DNA of 64,000 nucleotides from NCBI RefSeq assembly GCF_000735345.1, contig NZ_JMPJ01000017.1, positions 1 to 64,000 on the forward strand. Reading direction: 5' to 3'. Origin of the DNA: Ewingella americana ATCC 33852 (GTDB taxonomy: Bacteria > Pseudomonadota > Gammaproteobacteria > Enterobacterales > Enterobacteriaceae). Below the pieces are notes generated by a model. The model worked only from the letters and a program-made list of their open reading frames with translations. It was not told the origin of the DNA and made no database searches. The position numbers were made by a program, and so were the translations under genes. Positions within the stretch are counted from its first letter, which is position 1; every line of letters begins with the position of its first letter. Below are positions 30,695 through 40,319 of this stretch, in pieces.

Positions 30695-31627
30695 CTATTT
30701 CGGCCCCAGCTTGCCTTGCCGATAGCCCTGATAGACTTTCCCCACCTCTTTGAAGTACTCGGTCAGGTAGTTGATACACACCTGAACTTTCAGCGGCATT
30801 TTGTCCTTTTCAGTGTACAGCGCGTAGACCGGGCGCGGGTCTGACTGATAATTGCCGAAGAGGATCTCCAGCTCGCCGGAGTTGATCTCATTGATCACCC
30901 ACATCAGCGGCACATAGGCGATGCCCACTCCGGCTTTCAGCCAGCGGGTGAGGGTTTGCGAGTCATTGGTGACGAAGCGCCCCTGCGGGTTGATACGCGT
31001 GGTGATGCCTTCTGGCGCAATCAGCTCAAACTCGCTGTCGGGCCGCACGCTGTATTCAATCCATGAGAAATTCACCATGTCCGCCGGTTTCTCGGGCTTA
31101 CCGTGCTGACTGAGATAGCTGCGTGCGGCGCAGACAATCATCGGCATGGAGCCGAGGCGTTTGGAGAACAGGCTGGAGTCCTGCAACTTCCCTACGCGGA
31201 TCACCACGTCGAGGCCGTCGGCAATCAAGTCAGGGGCCGGAATGCCGGTGACCAGATTAACCTTCAAGCCGGGGTACTCAATCAGCATCTCGGCGGTCAT
31301 GGCGGCAAGAACGTTTTGTGCCATTGTCGACGAGCTGCCGATACGCAATGTGCCGGTTGGCGTGTTGTTAAAGGCATATAATTGCTCGTGCACTTCGCGT
31401 ACATCCAGCAGCATTTTCATACAGCCTTGATAGTAAATTTTACCGGCTTCGGTTAAGCTAAGGCTGCGGGTACTTCTATTCAACAGTTTGACTTGTAAGT
31501 CGTTTTCTAGTTTTGAGATCGTCTGGCTGATCGCGGAAACACTCATCTCAAGGCGGCGTGCGGCGGCGGTAAACGAACCGCTTTCGACCACTTGAGCATA
31601 AACCGACATTCTTTTTAATCGTTCCAT
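30695..31627 (-). CDS. aaeR: LysR-type regulator AaeR
   Basis: 310-codon LysR-family regulator (about 309 aa, as in E. coli) that activates the divergent aaeXAB efflux operon in response to aromatic carboxylic acids. The N-terminal winged helix-turn-helix lies in FTAAARRLEMSVSAISQTIS (about residues 18-37), and the effector-binding domain covers about residues 90-300. I place the start at 31627 (MERLKRMSVYAQVVESG). An upstream in-frame extension of 50 codons would run through the aaeR-aaeX control region and has no family match. A CRP-like site lies just upstream of the start. Confidence 0.93.
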   Translation of the reverse strand: MERLKRMSVYAQVVESGSFTAAARRLEMSVSAISQTISKLENDLQVKLLNRSTRSLSLTEAGKIYYQGCMKMLLDVREVHEQLYAFNNTPTGTLRIGSSSTMAQNVLAAMTAEMLIEYPGLKVNLVTGIPAPDLIADGLDVVIRVGKLQDSSLFSKRLGSMPMIVCAARSYLSQHGKPEKPADMVNFSWIEYSVRPDSEFELIAPEGITTRINPQGRFVTNDSQTLTRWLKAGVGIAYVPLMWVINEINSGELEILFGNYQSDPRPVYALYTEKDKMPLKVQVCINYLTEYFKEVGKVYQGYRQGKLGPK

Positions 31628-31642
31628 TGTTAACTCTGGCTT

Positions 31643-31664
31643 AAAAGTGATTGTGATCACAGAA
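31643..31664. promoter_or_regulatory. CRP-like site between aaeR and aaeX
   Basis: AAAAGTGATTGTGATCACAGAA matches the CRP consensus with half-sites AGTGA and TCACA separated by six bases. Only the first base of one half-site departs from TGTGA. It lies 15 bases upstream of the aaeR start codon and about 50 bp upstream of the predicted aaeX start. Confidence 0.55.
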
Positions 31665-31666
31665 CG

Positions 31667-31696
31667 TTGATAACTTGATAATAAGCAGGCTAATAT
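31667..31696 (+). promoter_or_regulatory. candidate aaeXAB promoter
   Basis: TTGATA (31667-31672), an 18-base spacer and TAATAT (31691-31696) form a good sigma-70 promoter facing aaeX. The start would be near 31703, giving a leader of about 220 bases that could contain AaeR control elements. Confidence 0.5.
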
Positions 31697-31922
31697 AGTT
31701 ACTCGGGTGAATACCTCGGGTTCGGCGCTCGCTGGCAACATAATGCTTACCTTCGCACACTTTTCTGGCAAACCCATTGTCTCTTTTTAACTCATTCTGG
31801 CTCTCGGAATGCGGTTGTATTGCCTAAAATAATGAAAAAGCTCGGGCGTGTTGCGACGGGGCCTTCTGGTGAGAGTAACGCCACGAGACTAAAGCCCGTG
31901 ACTATAAACTAAGGATTTTTGA

Positions 31923-32126
31923 ATGAGTTTGCTTCCGGTAATGGTGATTTTCGGATTGTCGTTTCCTCCGGTGTTCTTCGAAGTACTGCTGGCGTTGGTG
32001 CTGTTTTTCCTGCTACGACGCCTATTACAGCCCACCGGAATTTATGACTTTGTCTGGCATCCGGCGTTATTTAACACAGCGATGTACTGCTGTCTGTTCT
32101 ACCTGATTTCCTGCTTCTTCATCTGA
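31923..32126 (+). CDS. aaeX: AaeX family small membrane protein
   Basis: 67-aa hydrophobic protein with two membrane segments (about residues 5-30 and 45-65) and the family core [18 protein letters not shown]. It is the first gene of the aaeXAB efflux operon in enterobacteria, and its role is still unclear. Spacing to aaeA is 7 bases. A ribosome site (AAGGA) lies before the ATG. Confidence 0.95.
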   Translation: MSLLPVMVIFGLSFPPVFFEVLLALVLFFLLRRLLQPTGIYDFVWHPALFNTAMYCCLFYLISCFFI

Positions 32127-32133
32127 GGGTGTC

Positions 32134-33069
32134 GTGAAAAATTTCTCTATAAAAATAATACGTTACTTAATAACGTTAATTCTTGTGGTTCTTGCTGCCA
32201 TCGCAATTTTCCGGGCATGGGCGTTCTATACCGAATCGCCTTGGACTCGTGACGCCAAATTTACCGCCGACGTGGTTTCTATCGCGCCGGACGTCACCGG
32301 CTTGGTGACGGATGTCCCTGTCGTGGATAACCAGTTAGTCCTCAAGGGCCAAACCCTGTTCAAGATTGACCAGCCGCGTTACCAACAGGCGCTGGACGAA
32401 GCCAATGCCGACGTTGCCTACTATCAGGCGCTGGTCGCAGAGAAAAAACGCGAAGCAGGCCGCCGTGTGAAACTGGGCGTGCAGGCGATGTCGCAAGAAG
32501 AGATCGATCAGGCCAATAACGTCCTGCAAACGGCGCAACACCAGTTGGCGAAATCACAGGCCGCGCGCGACCTCGCGGTGTTGGATTTACAGCGTACCGT
32601 GGTGACCGCCCCGGCTGACGGCTGGGTGACCAACCTCAATGTGCATCCGGGCAACTATATCAATCGCGGTTCGACCGCCGTCGCGCTGGTGAAGAAAAAC
32701 ACCTTCTATATTCTGGCGTATCTGGAAGAAACCAAGCTGTCCGGCCTGAAAAAGGGCGACCGGGTTGAAATTACCCCGTTGGGCAGCAATCGCATTATGC
32801 ATGGCTCGGTGGACAGTGTCGCTGCGGCGGTGACCAACAGCTCTTCGTCTGCGGCGGCCAACGGGCTGGCGACGGTCGACAGTAATCTGGAATGGGTACG
32901 TCTGGCGCAACGCGTGCCGGTGAAAATCGTGCTGGATGACGTTGACCAGCAGCACCCGTACCCGGCAGGGACTACCGCGACGGTGGTGATCACCGGCGAT
33001 CACGATATCAAACATGAGCACCAGTCGCCATTCTCCAAGCTGTTACACCGCCTGCGTGAGTTCGGTTAA
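32134..33069 (+). CDS. aaeA: p-hydroxybenzoate efflux membrane-fusion subunit AaeA
   Basis: 311-aa HlyD-type periplasmic adaptor that works with AaeB to expel aromatic carboxylic acids. One N-terminal membrane anchor (about residues 8-28) leads to the biotinyl-like domain ([20 protein letters not shown]), an alpha-helical hairpin (about residues 85-155) and a barrel domain ([19 protein letters not shown]). The start is GTG at 32134 with GAGGGTG upstream. It is tightly spaced between aaeX and aaeB. Confidence 0.96.
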   Translation: MKNFSIKIIRYLITLILVVLAAIAIFRAWAFYTESPWTRDAKFTADVVSIAPDVTGLVTDVPVVDNQLVLKGQTLFKIDQPRYQQALDEANADVAYYQALVAEKKREAGRRVKLGVQAMSQEEIDQANNVLQTAQHQLAKSQAARDLAVLDLQRTVVTAPADGWVTNLNVHPGNYINRGSTAVALVKKNTFYILAYLEETKLSGLKKGDRVEITPLGSNRIMHGSVDSVAAAVTNSSSSAAANGLATVDSNLEWVRLAQRVPVKIVLDDVDQQHPYPAGTTATVVITGDHDIKHEHQSPFSKLLHRLREFG

Positions 33070-33075
33070 GCCGCG

Positions 33076-35031
33076 ATGAATAGCATACTGATACCGCGCA
33101 TCAGGTTCGCCTGCAAGCTGACTTTCGCCATTCTCGGCGCGCTGGTTCTCGGCTTCTATATGCAGCTGGAAACCCCGCGCTGGGCGGCGATGACGGCGGC
33201 TATCGTCACCTCCGGCCCGGCAATGGCGGCGGGTGGTGAACCCTTCGCCGGTGCCATTCGTCACCGCGGGTTCTTGCGCGTTATCGGTACTTTTGTCGGC
33301 TGTATCGCGGCGTTGGTGATTGTTATCGCCACGGCGCGTGCTCCGGTAGTGATGCTGCTTTTGTGCTGCATCTGGGCCGGGGTCTGCACTTGGTGGTCGT
33401 CGCTGGTTCGCGTCGAGAACTCTTATGCGCTCGGGCTGGCGGGCTACACCGCGCTGATCATCGTGGTGACCTCGGCGACTACGCCTTTGCAAACGCCGCA
33501 GTTTGCCGTCGAGCGCTGTAGCGAAATCGTGATTGGTATCTGCTGCGCTATCGTGGCTGACCTGCTGTTTTCGCCGCGTTCGATCAAAACTGACATTGAC
33601 CGCGCGGTTAGCCAACTGATGCTAGACCAGTTTGCGCTGATGCGGCTGTGCATCAATCGCGCCGAGAAAGAGGATATCGACAAGTCTTGGAGCAACCTCA
33701 TCAAGAGCACTACCGCGCTTAACGGCATGCGTAACAGCTTGATGATGGAGTCTTCCCGCTGGCAGCGTTGCAACCGGCGGTTGAAGGCGCTGCACAGCAC
33801 TTCGCTGAGCATGATAACCCAGGCCTGCGAAACCTATCTTATTCTGCAAAACTCCCCCGAGCGGGTGACGCCAGAGATCAAAGCGCTATTTGCCGAACCG
33901 GCAGAGACGGCGATCGAGGTGCGGCGGCGGATGAAACAGCTGCGTCTGGCGGTCTCCTCCTCGCACAGCGAAGACATCTTGCTCACCGTCACCAGCTGGA
34001 TTGGCGCGGGAACCCGCGCGCTGCTGCTGATTAAGGGCGTTCACACCAACAGCAGCATCAGCTATTTGGAAGCGGATTTGCTCAACACCGAGGTGCAGGT
34101 CAGACCGGCCTCCGCCGAGCGCCACCACGCGCTGATTAACGGCATTCGTACCTTCGTGGCAAGTGCGGCGGGCTGCTTGCTGTGGCTGTGGACCGGCTGG
34201 ACCTCGGCCAGCGGCTGCGTGGTGATCATTGCGGTGGTGACCTCGCTGGCTATGCGTACCCCGAACCCGAAAGGCATGGCGATAGACTTCGTGGTCGGCA
34301 TGCTGCTGGCAATCCCGGTCGGCTCGATTTACTTCATGCTGATCATGCCCGCCACCCAGCAGAGCCTGTTCCTGCTCTGCCTGTGTCTGGGGATTTTGAC
34401 CTTCTTCATTGGGATTGAAGTGCAGAAGCGCCGCTTGGGGATGCTCGGGCTATTAGCCGGGACGATTAACGTGCTGGTGCTCAGTAACCCAATGAAATTT
34501 AACGTAACCGCATTTCTCGACAATGCAACGGGTCAGGCGATTGGTACCATTATTGCGTTGGTGGTGCTGCTGCTTATCCGCGATAAGTCGCGCGACAAAA
34601 CCGGGCGCACCTTGCTGAACCGCTTTATGAGCAGCGCGGTGTCGGCCTTAACCACCAAAGCGTACCGCCGTCGCGAGAACCACCTTCCGGCGCTCTATCA
34701 TCAGTTGAATCAGCTGTTGGTGATGTTCCCGAATGATATTGATAAGTACCGTCTGGCGCTGATGCTGATCATCGCGCACCAGCGGATGAAAATGGCGGAG
34801 ATCCCAGTCAGCGAAGAGCTGTCGGCCTTCCACAAGAAAATCCGTAATACCGCCGACCACGTGGTGTCGTCGGGGGAAGGCAAGCGGACTTACTACTATC
34901 AGCGCCTGTTGTCCGAGCTGAATGAGTATCAGCAAAAGCTGGTGGAGCATCACGCGCCGCTCAAGGTGACGGAGCCGGTCAAACGACTCGCCGATATGCT
35001 GCACAAGTACCAACACGCCTTCTTGGCCTGA
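33076..35031 (+). CDS. aaeB: p-hydroxybenzoate efflux pump subunit AaeB
   Basis: 651-aa inner-membrane transporter of the FUSC/aromatic acid exporter family. Two clusters of membrane helices (about residues 12-165 and 355-495) each precede a cytoplasmic domain, the usual duplicated layout. The N-terminal block [20 protein letters not shown] is typical. It exports p-hydroxybenzoate and similar compounds as a relief valve. It is last in aaeXAB and is followed by a terminator. Confidence 0.96.
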   Translation: MNSILIPRIRFACKLTFAILGALVLGFYMQLETPRWAAMTAAIVTSGPAMAAGGEPFAGAIRHRGFLRVIGTFVGCIAALVIVIATARAPVVMLLLCCIWAGVCTWWSSLVRVENSYALGLAGYTALIIVVTSATTPLQTPQFAVERCSEIVIGICCAIVADLLFSPRSIKTDIDRAVSQLMLDQFALMRLCINRAEKEDIDKSWSNLIKSTTALNGMRNSLMMESSRWQRCNRRLKALHSTSLSMITQACETYLILQNSPERVTPEIKALFAEPAETAIEVRRRMKQLRLAVSSSHSEDILLTVTSWIGAGTRALLLIKGVHTNSSISYLEADLLNTEVQVRPASAERHHALINGIRTFVASAAGCLLWLWTGWTSASGCVVIIAVVTSLAMRTPNPKGMAIDFVVGMLLAIPVGSIYFMLIMPATQQSLFLLCLCLGILTFFIGIEVQKRRLGMLGLLAGTINVLVLSNPMKFNVTAFLDNATGQAIGTIIALVVLLLIRDKSRDKTGRTLLNRFMSSAVSALTTKAYRRRENHLPALYHQLNQLLVMFPNDIDKYRLALMLIIAHQRMKMAEIPVSEELSAFHKKIRNTADHVVSSGEGKRTYYYQRLLSELNEYQQKLVEHHAPLKVTEPVKRLADMLHKYQHAFLA

Positions 35032-35053
35032 CGGTCAAACTCGCGTAAATCAT

Positions 35054-35085
35054 GCCGGGGCCACAGTTGCTCCGGCTTTTTTTTT
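35054..35085 (+). terminator. terminator of aaeXAB
   Basis: GCCGG and CCGGC pair around GGCCACAGTTGCT and are followed by nine T residues, 23 bases past the aaeB stop. Confidence 0.92.
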
Positions 35086-35178
35086 CCTTCTGCCGCATGG
35101 ACATGACGTGCGGTCTGAAGCCCGCAGTCCGTATTAGCCGCTATACTTAAGCTATTGAAGACTGAAACTTACATTCTT

Positions 35179-35201
35179 ACATCGTTGTTTTTAAACGATG
35201 T
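35179..35201 (+). promoter_or_regulatory. inverted repeat upstream of the aldehyde dehydrogenase gene
   Basis: ACATCGTT (35179-35186) and AACGATGT (35194-35201) are a perfect 8-bp inverted repeat with a 7-base spacer. They lie 25 bases before the start codon and downstream of a TATACT (35142-35147) that could be a -10 box. It may be an operator or a leader hairpin; nearby genes do not name a repressor. Confidence 0.4.
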
Positions 35202-35225
35202 TTATCAGCAGGAGAGACAACCTTT

Positions 35226-36686
35226 ATGTCAGCCAATCAACAGAAACTCACTTCTCACCAACTGTTTAAAACCGGGTTTTACGTGGGCGGCAAATGGCAA
35301 GAAGCCAAAGAAACTTTTGATGTGTTAAACCCCGCCACCGGCGAAGTGGTGGCGAAAGTCGCCAAAGCTGGCAAAGCAGAAACCAACGCGGCGATCAAAG
35401 CAGCCAGCGACGCCCTCCCGGCTTGGCGCAAAAAAACCGGCAAGGCGCGCTCTGAGATTTTGCACCGCTGGTATGAACTGATGATTGAAAACAAACAGTT
35501 CCTCGGCGAGCTGATGGTGGCCGAGCAGGGCAAGCCGCTGAAAGAGGCGCTGGGCGAAGTCGAGTACGCCGCCAGCTACCTGCAATGGTTTAGCGAAGAG
35601 GCCAAACGCGCCAATGGCGAAATCATCCCGCCGGTGAAAGAAGGTTCACGCATCTTTGCAACCCGTGAACCGATTGGCGTGGTTGCGGCCATTACGCCGT
35701 GGAACTTCCCGCTGGCGATGCTGACCCGCAAACTCGGCCCGGCGTTGGCCGCAGGCTGTACTGGCCTGATTAAGCCTGCCAACAACACGCCTCTTTCTGC
35801 CTTTGCGCTGCTTGAACTGGCTCATCTGGCGGGCGTTCCTGACGGCGTTATCAACGGCGTGGCCGGTGATACTCATGCTATCAGTGACGCCATCATGGCC
35901 AGCAACGAGGTGCGTAAAATCTCCTTTACCGGCTCGACCGAAGTGGGTAAAACGCTGGTGCGCAACAGCGCCGACACCATGAAGAAAGTGTCGATGGAGC
36001 TGGGCGGTAACGCGCCTTATATCGTGTTTGACGACGCCGACCTTGATGTCGCGGTGAAAGGCGCGGTGAGCTGCAAATTCCGCAACAGCGGGCAGGTTTG
36101 CGTGTGCATCAACCGTATCTACGTGCAGGACGGCGTCTACGACAAGTTCGTCACCGCGCTGGCAGAAGAAGTGCGCAAGCTGAAAGTCGGTAACGGCATG
36201 GACGACGGCGTGATTGTCGGCCCGCTGATTGATATCAAAGGGTTAGAGAAAGTGGAAGACCACGTCAAAGACGCGCTAGAGAAGGGCGGTCGTCTGGTGG
36301 CCGGTGGTCAGCGCCACGAGTTGGGCGGAAACTTCTACCAGCCAACGGTAATTGCCGACGCTAACGACGACATGAAAGTGGCGGCAGATGAGACTTTCGG
36401 TCCGCTGGCAGCCTGTTTCCGCTTCAAAACCGAAGAAGAAGTTATCGAACGCGCCAACGCGACGCCGTTTGGTCTGGCCGCTTACTTCTATACTCAAAAC
36501 TTGCAGCGCGTATTCCGGGTTGCCGAAGCGATTGAAAGTGGCATGATTGGCATTAACGAATCCGCACTTTCTACCGAAGTCGCGCCGTTTGGCGGGGTGA
36601 AAGAGTCTGGGCTGGGCCGCGAAGGTTCGGTGTTAGGTCTGGAAGAATATTTGCAGGTGAAAACCTTACATTTAGGTAACCTGTAG
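35226..36686 (+). CDS. NAD(P)-dependent succinate-semialdehyde dehydrogenase (GabD-like)
   Basis: 486-aa cytoplasmic aldehyde dehydrogenase most like E. coli GabD, which oxidises succinate semialdehyde to succinate in GABA breakdown. Catalytic C292 lies in FRNSGQVCVCINR, the base E258 in SMELGGNAP, and PWNFPLAMLTRKLGPALAAG begins near residue 158. After KPA, position 186 is Asn, where strictly NAD-dependent relatives have Glu. GabD itself has Ser there, so NADP use is possible. There is no gabT or gabP beside it, so the substrate could be another semialdehyde. It appears monocistronic, with GGAGAG before the ATG. Confidence 0.85.
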   Translation: MSANQQKLTSHQLFKTGFYVGGKWQEAKETFDVLNPATGEVVAKVAKAGKAETNAAIKAASDALPAWRKKTGKARSEILHRWYELMIENKQFLGELMVAEQGKPLKEALGEVEYAASYLQWFSEEAKRANGEIIPPVKEGSRIFATREPIGVVAAITPWNFPLAMLTRKLGPALAAGCTGLIKPANNTPLSAFALLELAHLAGVPDGVINGVAGDTHAISDAIMASNEVRKISFTGSTEVGKTLVRNSADTMKKVSMELGGNAPYIVFDDADLDVAVKGAVSCKFRNSGQVCVCINRIYVQDGVYDKFVTALAEEVRKLKVGNGMDDGVIVGPLIDIKGLEKVEDHVKDALEKGGRLVAGGQRHELGGNFYQPTVIADANDDMKVAADETFGPLAACFRFKTEEEVIERANATPFGLAAYFYTQNLQRVFRVAEAIESGMIGINESALSTEVAPFGGVKESGLGREGSVLGLEEYLQVKTLHLGNL

Positions 36687-36718
36687 AGACATACTAAAAC
36701 TCTGAATCAGTAATCTGA

Positions 36719-37183
36719 ATGAGTAAAAACAGGGCAATGATGAATCGATTGAAAGGGCTGCGTCAGCGCAGCGTTTGGATAAGTTTGTGCCTCGGGCTGT
36801 TGGCGGGGCAGTTCTCGTCTGTCGTTTTGGCGAAACAATCTTCTGATACGCTGGCTGGGCTGACCTCGGAGCAAACCGTGGTGAGCTATTTGCGGCAGAA
36901 TCATCGGTTGCCCGATTATTACGTGACCAAAAGGCAGGCACGCGACGCGGGATGGGACGCCCGCGCGGGCAATCTGTGTCAGGTCTTACCGGGTAAGGCA
37001 ATAGGCGGCGACAGGTTCTCAAACCGCGAAGGGCGCTTGCCTAATGCCTACAAACGCGTGTGGCGCGAGGCTGATATCAACTATCGCTGTGGGCGGCGCG
37101 GCGCTGATCGCGTGCTGTTCGCCAGCGATGGCCTGATTTACGTCAGCCGCGATCACTATAAACAATTTGTTCGGGTGGAGTGA
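36719..37183 (+). CDS. secreted barnase-type ribonuclease
   Basis: 154-aa precursor of a guanyl-specific ribonuclease. A signal peptide (about residues 1-38, hydrophobic core ISLCLGLLAG, ending VVLA) exports it. The mature part follows barnase closely (IGGDRFSNREGRLP, WREADINY), with catalytic E117, R127, R131 and H146 (RDHY) all present. C87 and C124, absent from Bacillus barnase, could form a disulfide outside the cytoplasm. The start at 36719 has a weak ribosome site; Met7 or Met8 (36737, 36740), after AGGG, are alternatives. The barstar gene begins 5 bases after the stop, so enzyme and inhibitor are co-produced. Confidence 0.92.
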   Translation: MSKNRAMMNRLKGLRQRSVWISLCLGLLAGQFSSVVLAKQSSDTLAGLTSEQTVVSYLRQNHRLPDYYVTKRQARDAGWDARAGNLCQVLPGKAIGGDRFSNREGRLPNAYKRVWREADINYRCGRRGADRVLFASDGLIYVSRDHYKQFVRVE

Positions 37184-37188
37184 CATCG

Positions 37189-37491
37189 ATGAATAAAGTG
37201 GTCTTCGATTTTAATCATATCCCCGATTTGCCCGCGTTTTATGGCGAGTTTGCCCGTCAGTTTGGTCTGAGCGAGAGCTTTGGTGCCAATCTTGACGCAC
37301 TCTGGGATGAGGTGACGGGAGGCATTAAGCTGCCCGTTGAAATAGATTTTGCCCATTTGAATGTCAGCCGCAAACGGCGCTTCGGCGCGCTGATCCTGCT
37401 GTTTGAAGAGGCGGAAGAAGAGCTGGAAGGCGAGCTGCGTTTTAACGTCCACGAGAAAGCGGCGGCGGCGACGGGTAAAGCTAAAGAGTAA
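37189..37491 (+). CDS. yhcO: barstar-family ribonuclease inhibitor
   Basis: 100-aa cytoplasmic inhibitor expected to block any barnase that fails to leave the cell. The binding segment SFGANLDALWDEVTG contains the aspartates (D36, D40) that in barstar fill the enzyme active site. The C terminus has a low-complexity Ala/Lys tail. I place the start at ATG 37189 (MNKVVFDF), with GGTGGAG upstream; an in-frame GTG three codons earlier overlaps the barnase stop and is unlikely. It corresponds to E. coli YhcO, where the ribonuclease partner is absent. Confidence 0.93.
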   Translation: MNKVVFDFNHIPDLPAFYGEFARQFGLSESFGANLDALWDEVTGGIKLPVEIDFAHLNVSRKRRFGALILLFEEAEEELEGELRFNVHEKAAAATGKAKE

Positions 37492-37525
37492 ACGAAAGAG
37501 TAGGCGGGAGAGTCGCTAGAGTAGC

Positions 37526-37550
37526 AGCCACCCAGAGATCCTCGGTGGCT
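37526..37550. terminator. hairpin between convergent barstar and darP genes
   Basis: AGCCACC and GGTGGCT form a 7-bp stem with an 11-base loop between the two stop codons. Neither strand has a proper T-run, so its terminator function is uncertain. Confidence 0.4.
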
Positions 37551-37571
37551 ACTGCTGATAGCTGAAGAGAC

Positions 37572-38126
37572 TTACAGGTCTTTGGCTTCGGCCAGCTCGC
37601 GCAGATATTGGAAAATCTGGCGGTAAGATTTAGGCGGCTTATTGGCTGCCTTTTCTTTTTGCGCGTTGCGGATAAGCGCGCGCAGCTGCTGGCGATCGGC
37701 TTCTGGATACAGCTCCAGTACCGGTGGGATCGCGTCATCGCCTTCTTCCACCAGACGGTCACGCAGCTGCTCCAGTTTGTGGAACAGGGAAACCTGCTGG
37801 TTGTGGCGGTTTTTCAGCTTATCCAACGCGGTGGTGATAGGCTCGACGTCGCGAGAACGCAGCATTTTACCAATCAGCTGAAGCTGACGGCGGCGGCCTT
37901 CCTTCTTGATCTTCTGCGCCAAATCGATGGCTGCGCGCAGATCATCATCCAGCGGCAGCTTATCCAGCGAGTTCTTGCCTAAATCGACCATCTCCTGACC
38001 CAAATCTTTCAGGGCTTCGGCGTCGCGTTTGATTTCACTTTTGCTGACCCAGATGATTTCATCATCTTCTTCGTTCTCGTTGCTCTCGGGAACGTCATCC
38101 AGCCAGTCGTCAATTTTCTTTGTCAT
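37572..38126 (-). CDS. darP: ribosome biogenesis factor DarP (YjgA)
   Basis: 184-aa highly charged helical protein of the DUF615 family that associates with late 50S assembly intermediates. The acidic N terminus ([20 protein letters not shown]) precedes long helices with [13 protein letters not shown] near residue 75, typical of YjgA. The start at 38126 has AGGAGG upstream; an 11-codon longer reading has no support. It is divergent from pmbA, the same arrangement as in E. coli. Confidence 0.94.
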   Translation of the reverse strand: MTKKIDDWLDDVPESNENEEDDEIIWVSKSEIKRDAEALKDLGQEMVDLGKNSLDKLPLDDDLRAAIDLAQKIKKEGRRRQLQLIGKMLRSRDVEPITTALDKLKNRHNQQVSLFHKLEQLRDRLVEEGDDAIPPVLELYPEADRQQLRALIRNAQKEKAANKPPKSYRQIFQYLRELAEAKDL

Positions 38127-38330
38127 GAGTGCTTCCTCCTTGGGAGGTTTTCCTATCATTTTTCATTGTGCTTTATTGCGTGGCGGCATTATGCATGGTT
38201 ATGGGGTTTACCTCCACGTTCTGTTGCATATTAAGCCGCTTCCTAGCGTGTCGGGTGCGAAATAATGGGGCGTCTCTGTTAGACTCAAAGGCAACGTAAC
38301 CTCTTTTTTCTCATAAGTGATGGCAGACTG

Positions 38331-39671
38331 ATGAACGTAGTCAATCAAGTTGCAGAACAGCGTAAGACACTGGAACAGGCCGTAGCTCAGGCCCTCGAAT
38401 TAGCGAAAGCCGGTTCAGACGGTGCTGAAGTCGCGGTCAGCAAGACCACCGGCATTGGGGTAAGCACCCGCTTTGGTGATGTTGAGAACGTCGAATTCAA
38501 CAGCGACGGCGCGTTAGGCATTACCGTCTATTATCAGAACCGTAAAGGCAGCGCGTCATCTACCGATCTTAGCTCAGATGCCATTTCTCGCACCGTACAG
38601 GCCGCGCTGGACATCGCCCGCTTCACCTCTCCTGACCCCTTCGCGGGCGTCGCGGACCCAGAGATGCTGGCTTTTGATGCCCCGGATTTGGACCTATTCC
38701 ACCCAACTGAGTTAGACGCCGATCGCGGCATCGAGCTGGCAGCCCGCGCCGAGCAGGCCGCGTTAGCCGCCGATAAGCGCATCACCAATAGCGAAGGTGG
38801 CAGCTTCAACAGCCATTACGGCATTCGCGTCTTCGGCAACAGCCACGGCATGTTGCAGAGCTACTGCTCGACGCGCCATTCGATTTCCGCCTCGGTGATT
38901 GCCGAGCACGACGGCGATATGGAGCGCGACTACGCCTACACCATCGCCCGTAAAATGAGTGACTTGGCGAATCCTGAGTGGGTGGGTGCCGAGTGCGCAC
39001 GCCGCACGCTGTCTCGCCTCTCTCCGCGTAAATTGCCAACCATGAAAGCGCCGGTGCTGTTCGCCTCTGAAGTGGCGACCGGCCTGTTCGGCCACTTGGT
39101 TGGCGCTATCAGCGGCGGCAGCATCTACCGTAAGTCCTCTTTCTTGCTCGACAGCCTTGGCAAGCAGATCCTTCCCGAGTGGCTGACTATTGAAGAGCAT
39201 CCGCACCTGCTGCAAGGTTTGGCTTCTACGCCATTCGACAGCGAAGGTGTGCGCACTCAGCGCCGTGACATCGTCAAAGACGGCGTGCTGCAAAGCTGGC
39301 TGATGACCTGCTACTCGGCGCGCAAGCTGGGCCTGCAAACCACCGGCCACGCGGGCGGCATCCACAACTGGCGCATTGCTGGTCAGGGCGATGACTTCGC
39401 CGCTATGCTGCGCAAAATGGGCAAAGGCTTGGTGGTAACCGAGCTGATGGGGCAGGGCGTCAGCGGCGTCACCGGCGACTATTCACGCGGTGCGGCAGGC
39501 TTCTGGGTGGAAAACGGCGAAATTCAGTATCCGGTCAGTGAGATAACCATCGCTGGCAACCTGAAAGACATGTGGCGCAACATGGTGAGTATTGGCAGCG
39601 ACATCGAAACTCGCAGCAATATTCAGTGTGGCTCCGTGCTGCTGCCAGAGATGAAAATCGCTGGCGAATAA
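38331..39671 (+). CDS. pmbA: metalloprotease subunit PmbA (TldE)
   Basis: 446-aa non-catalytic partner of TldD. Together they form a cage that digests unfolded peptides and, where present, matures microcin B17. The sequence shares the TldD fold but lacks the HExxxH zinc motif, as expected of TldE. The C-terminal block [20 protein letters not shown] is typical. It is a single gene between darP (divergent) and cybC and is followed by a strong terminator. Confidence 0.97.
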   Translation: MNVVNQVAEQRKTLEQAVAQALELAKAGSDGAEVAVSKTTGIGVSTRFGDVENVEFNSDGALGITVYYQNRKGSASSTDLSSDAISRTVQAALDIARFTSPDPFAGVADPEMLAFDAPDLDLFHPTELDADRGIELAARAEQAALAADKRITNSEGGSFNSHYGIRVFGNSHGMLQSYCSTRHSISASVIAEHDGDMERDYAYTIARKMSDLANPEWVGAECARRTLSRLSPRKLPTMKAPVLFASEVATGLFGHLVGAISGGSIYRKSSFLLDSLGKQILPEWLTIEEHPHLLQGLASTPFDSEGVRTQRRDIVKDGVLQSWLMTCYSARKLGLQTTGHAGGIHNWRIAGQGDDFAAMLRKMGKGLVVTELMGQGVSGVTGDYSRGAAGFWVENGEIQYPVSEITIAGNLKDMWRNMVSIGSDIETRSNIQCGSVLLPEMKIAGE

Positions 39672-39692
39672 TCCCTACTTTCGTGTTCTCTG

Positions 39693-39724
39693 CGCAGCGA
39701 TCGCCCGATCGCTGCGTTTTTTTT
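39693..39724 (+). terminator. terminator of pmbA
   Basis: GCAGCGATCG and CGATCGCTGC pair around CC and are followed by eight T residues, 22 bases after the pmbA stop. Confidence 0.93.
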
Positions 39725-39890
39725 ATCCTCTTCAGCTCTAATTCCACCCCAATTCCACTCAGACATTACTTATTTACAAAAAAGCTCTGCCACTTTTTCC
39801 TGCGCCCATTTATTTTGTTATTGCTGAATAAGTAATGTCGTTTTTTAACAAAATTATAAATCTCTATTAACCTAGATGGATGACACGAAA

Positions 39891-40280
39891 ATGCGTAAAC
39901 ATTTGATAGCAATGGTTGCCGTTGCCCTACTTGGAAGCAGTTCTATGGTCGCTTTGGCGGCTGACGTCGGTACTAACATGGACACCATCGCCGACAACTA
40001 TGGCAAAGCGCTGAAAGCGGGCAATGCCCAAGATTTCGAAGCGAGCCTGGCGAACATGAAAGCCGCCGCGCTGGACGCTAAAAACGCAACCCCGCCAAAA
40101 CTGGAAGGGAAAGCGGCTAACAGCCCAGAGATTCAGGATTACAAAAAAGGCATGGATGAGCTGGTAGCAGGTATCGACAAAGCATCTGCGTTGGCGAAAG
40201 CTGGCAAACTGGATGATGCGAAGAAAGAAGCTCAAGGCTTCAAAGCGATTCGTGACGAGAACCACAAGAAGTTCAGATAA
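39891..40280 (+). CDS. cybC: soluble cytochrome b562
   Basis: 129-aa precursor of a periplasmic four-helix heme protein. The signal peptide (MRKHLIAMVAVALLGSSSMV, cleaved at ALA-AD) leaves a 106-aa mature protein. The axial heme ligands fall at the expected places: M7 (ADVGTNM) and H102 (ENHKKFR). The block AALDAKNATPPKLEGKAA is characteristic. The start at 39891 gives a normal signal length; ATG 39876 would add five residues. Function in electron transfer is assumed, and no clear partner is known. Confidence 0.94.
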   Translation: MRKHLIAMVAVALLGSSSMVALAADVGTNMDTIADNYGKALKAGNAQDFEASLANMKAAALDAKNATPPKLEGKAANSPEIQDYKKGMDELVAGIDKASALAKAGKLDDAKKEAQGFKAIRDENHKKFR

Positions 40281-40287
40281 GATTTAT

Positions 40288-40314
40288 ACGCCCTCCCGGC
40301 CATCGGGAGGGCGT
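40288..40314. terminator. hairpin between convergent cybC and rnk
   Basis: ACGCCCTCCCG and CGGGAGGGCGT form an 11-bp stem with a 5-base loop. T-runs are poor on both sides, but the strength and position between two stop codons support a shared terminator. Confidence 0.7.
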
Positions 40315-40319
40315 GACTG

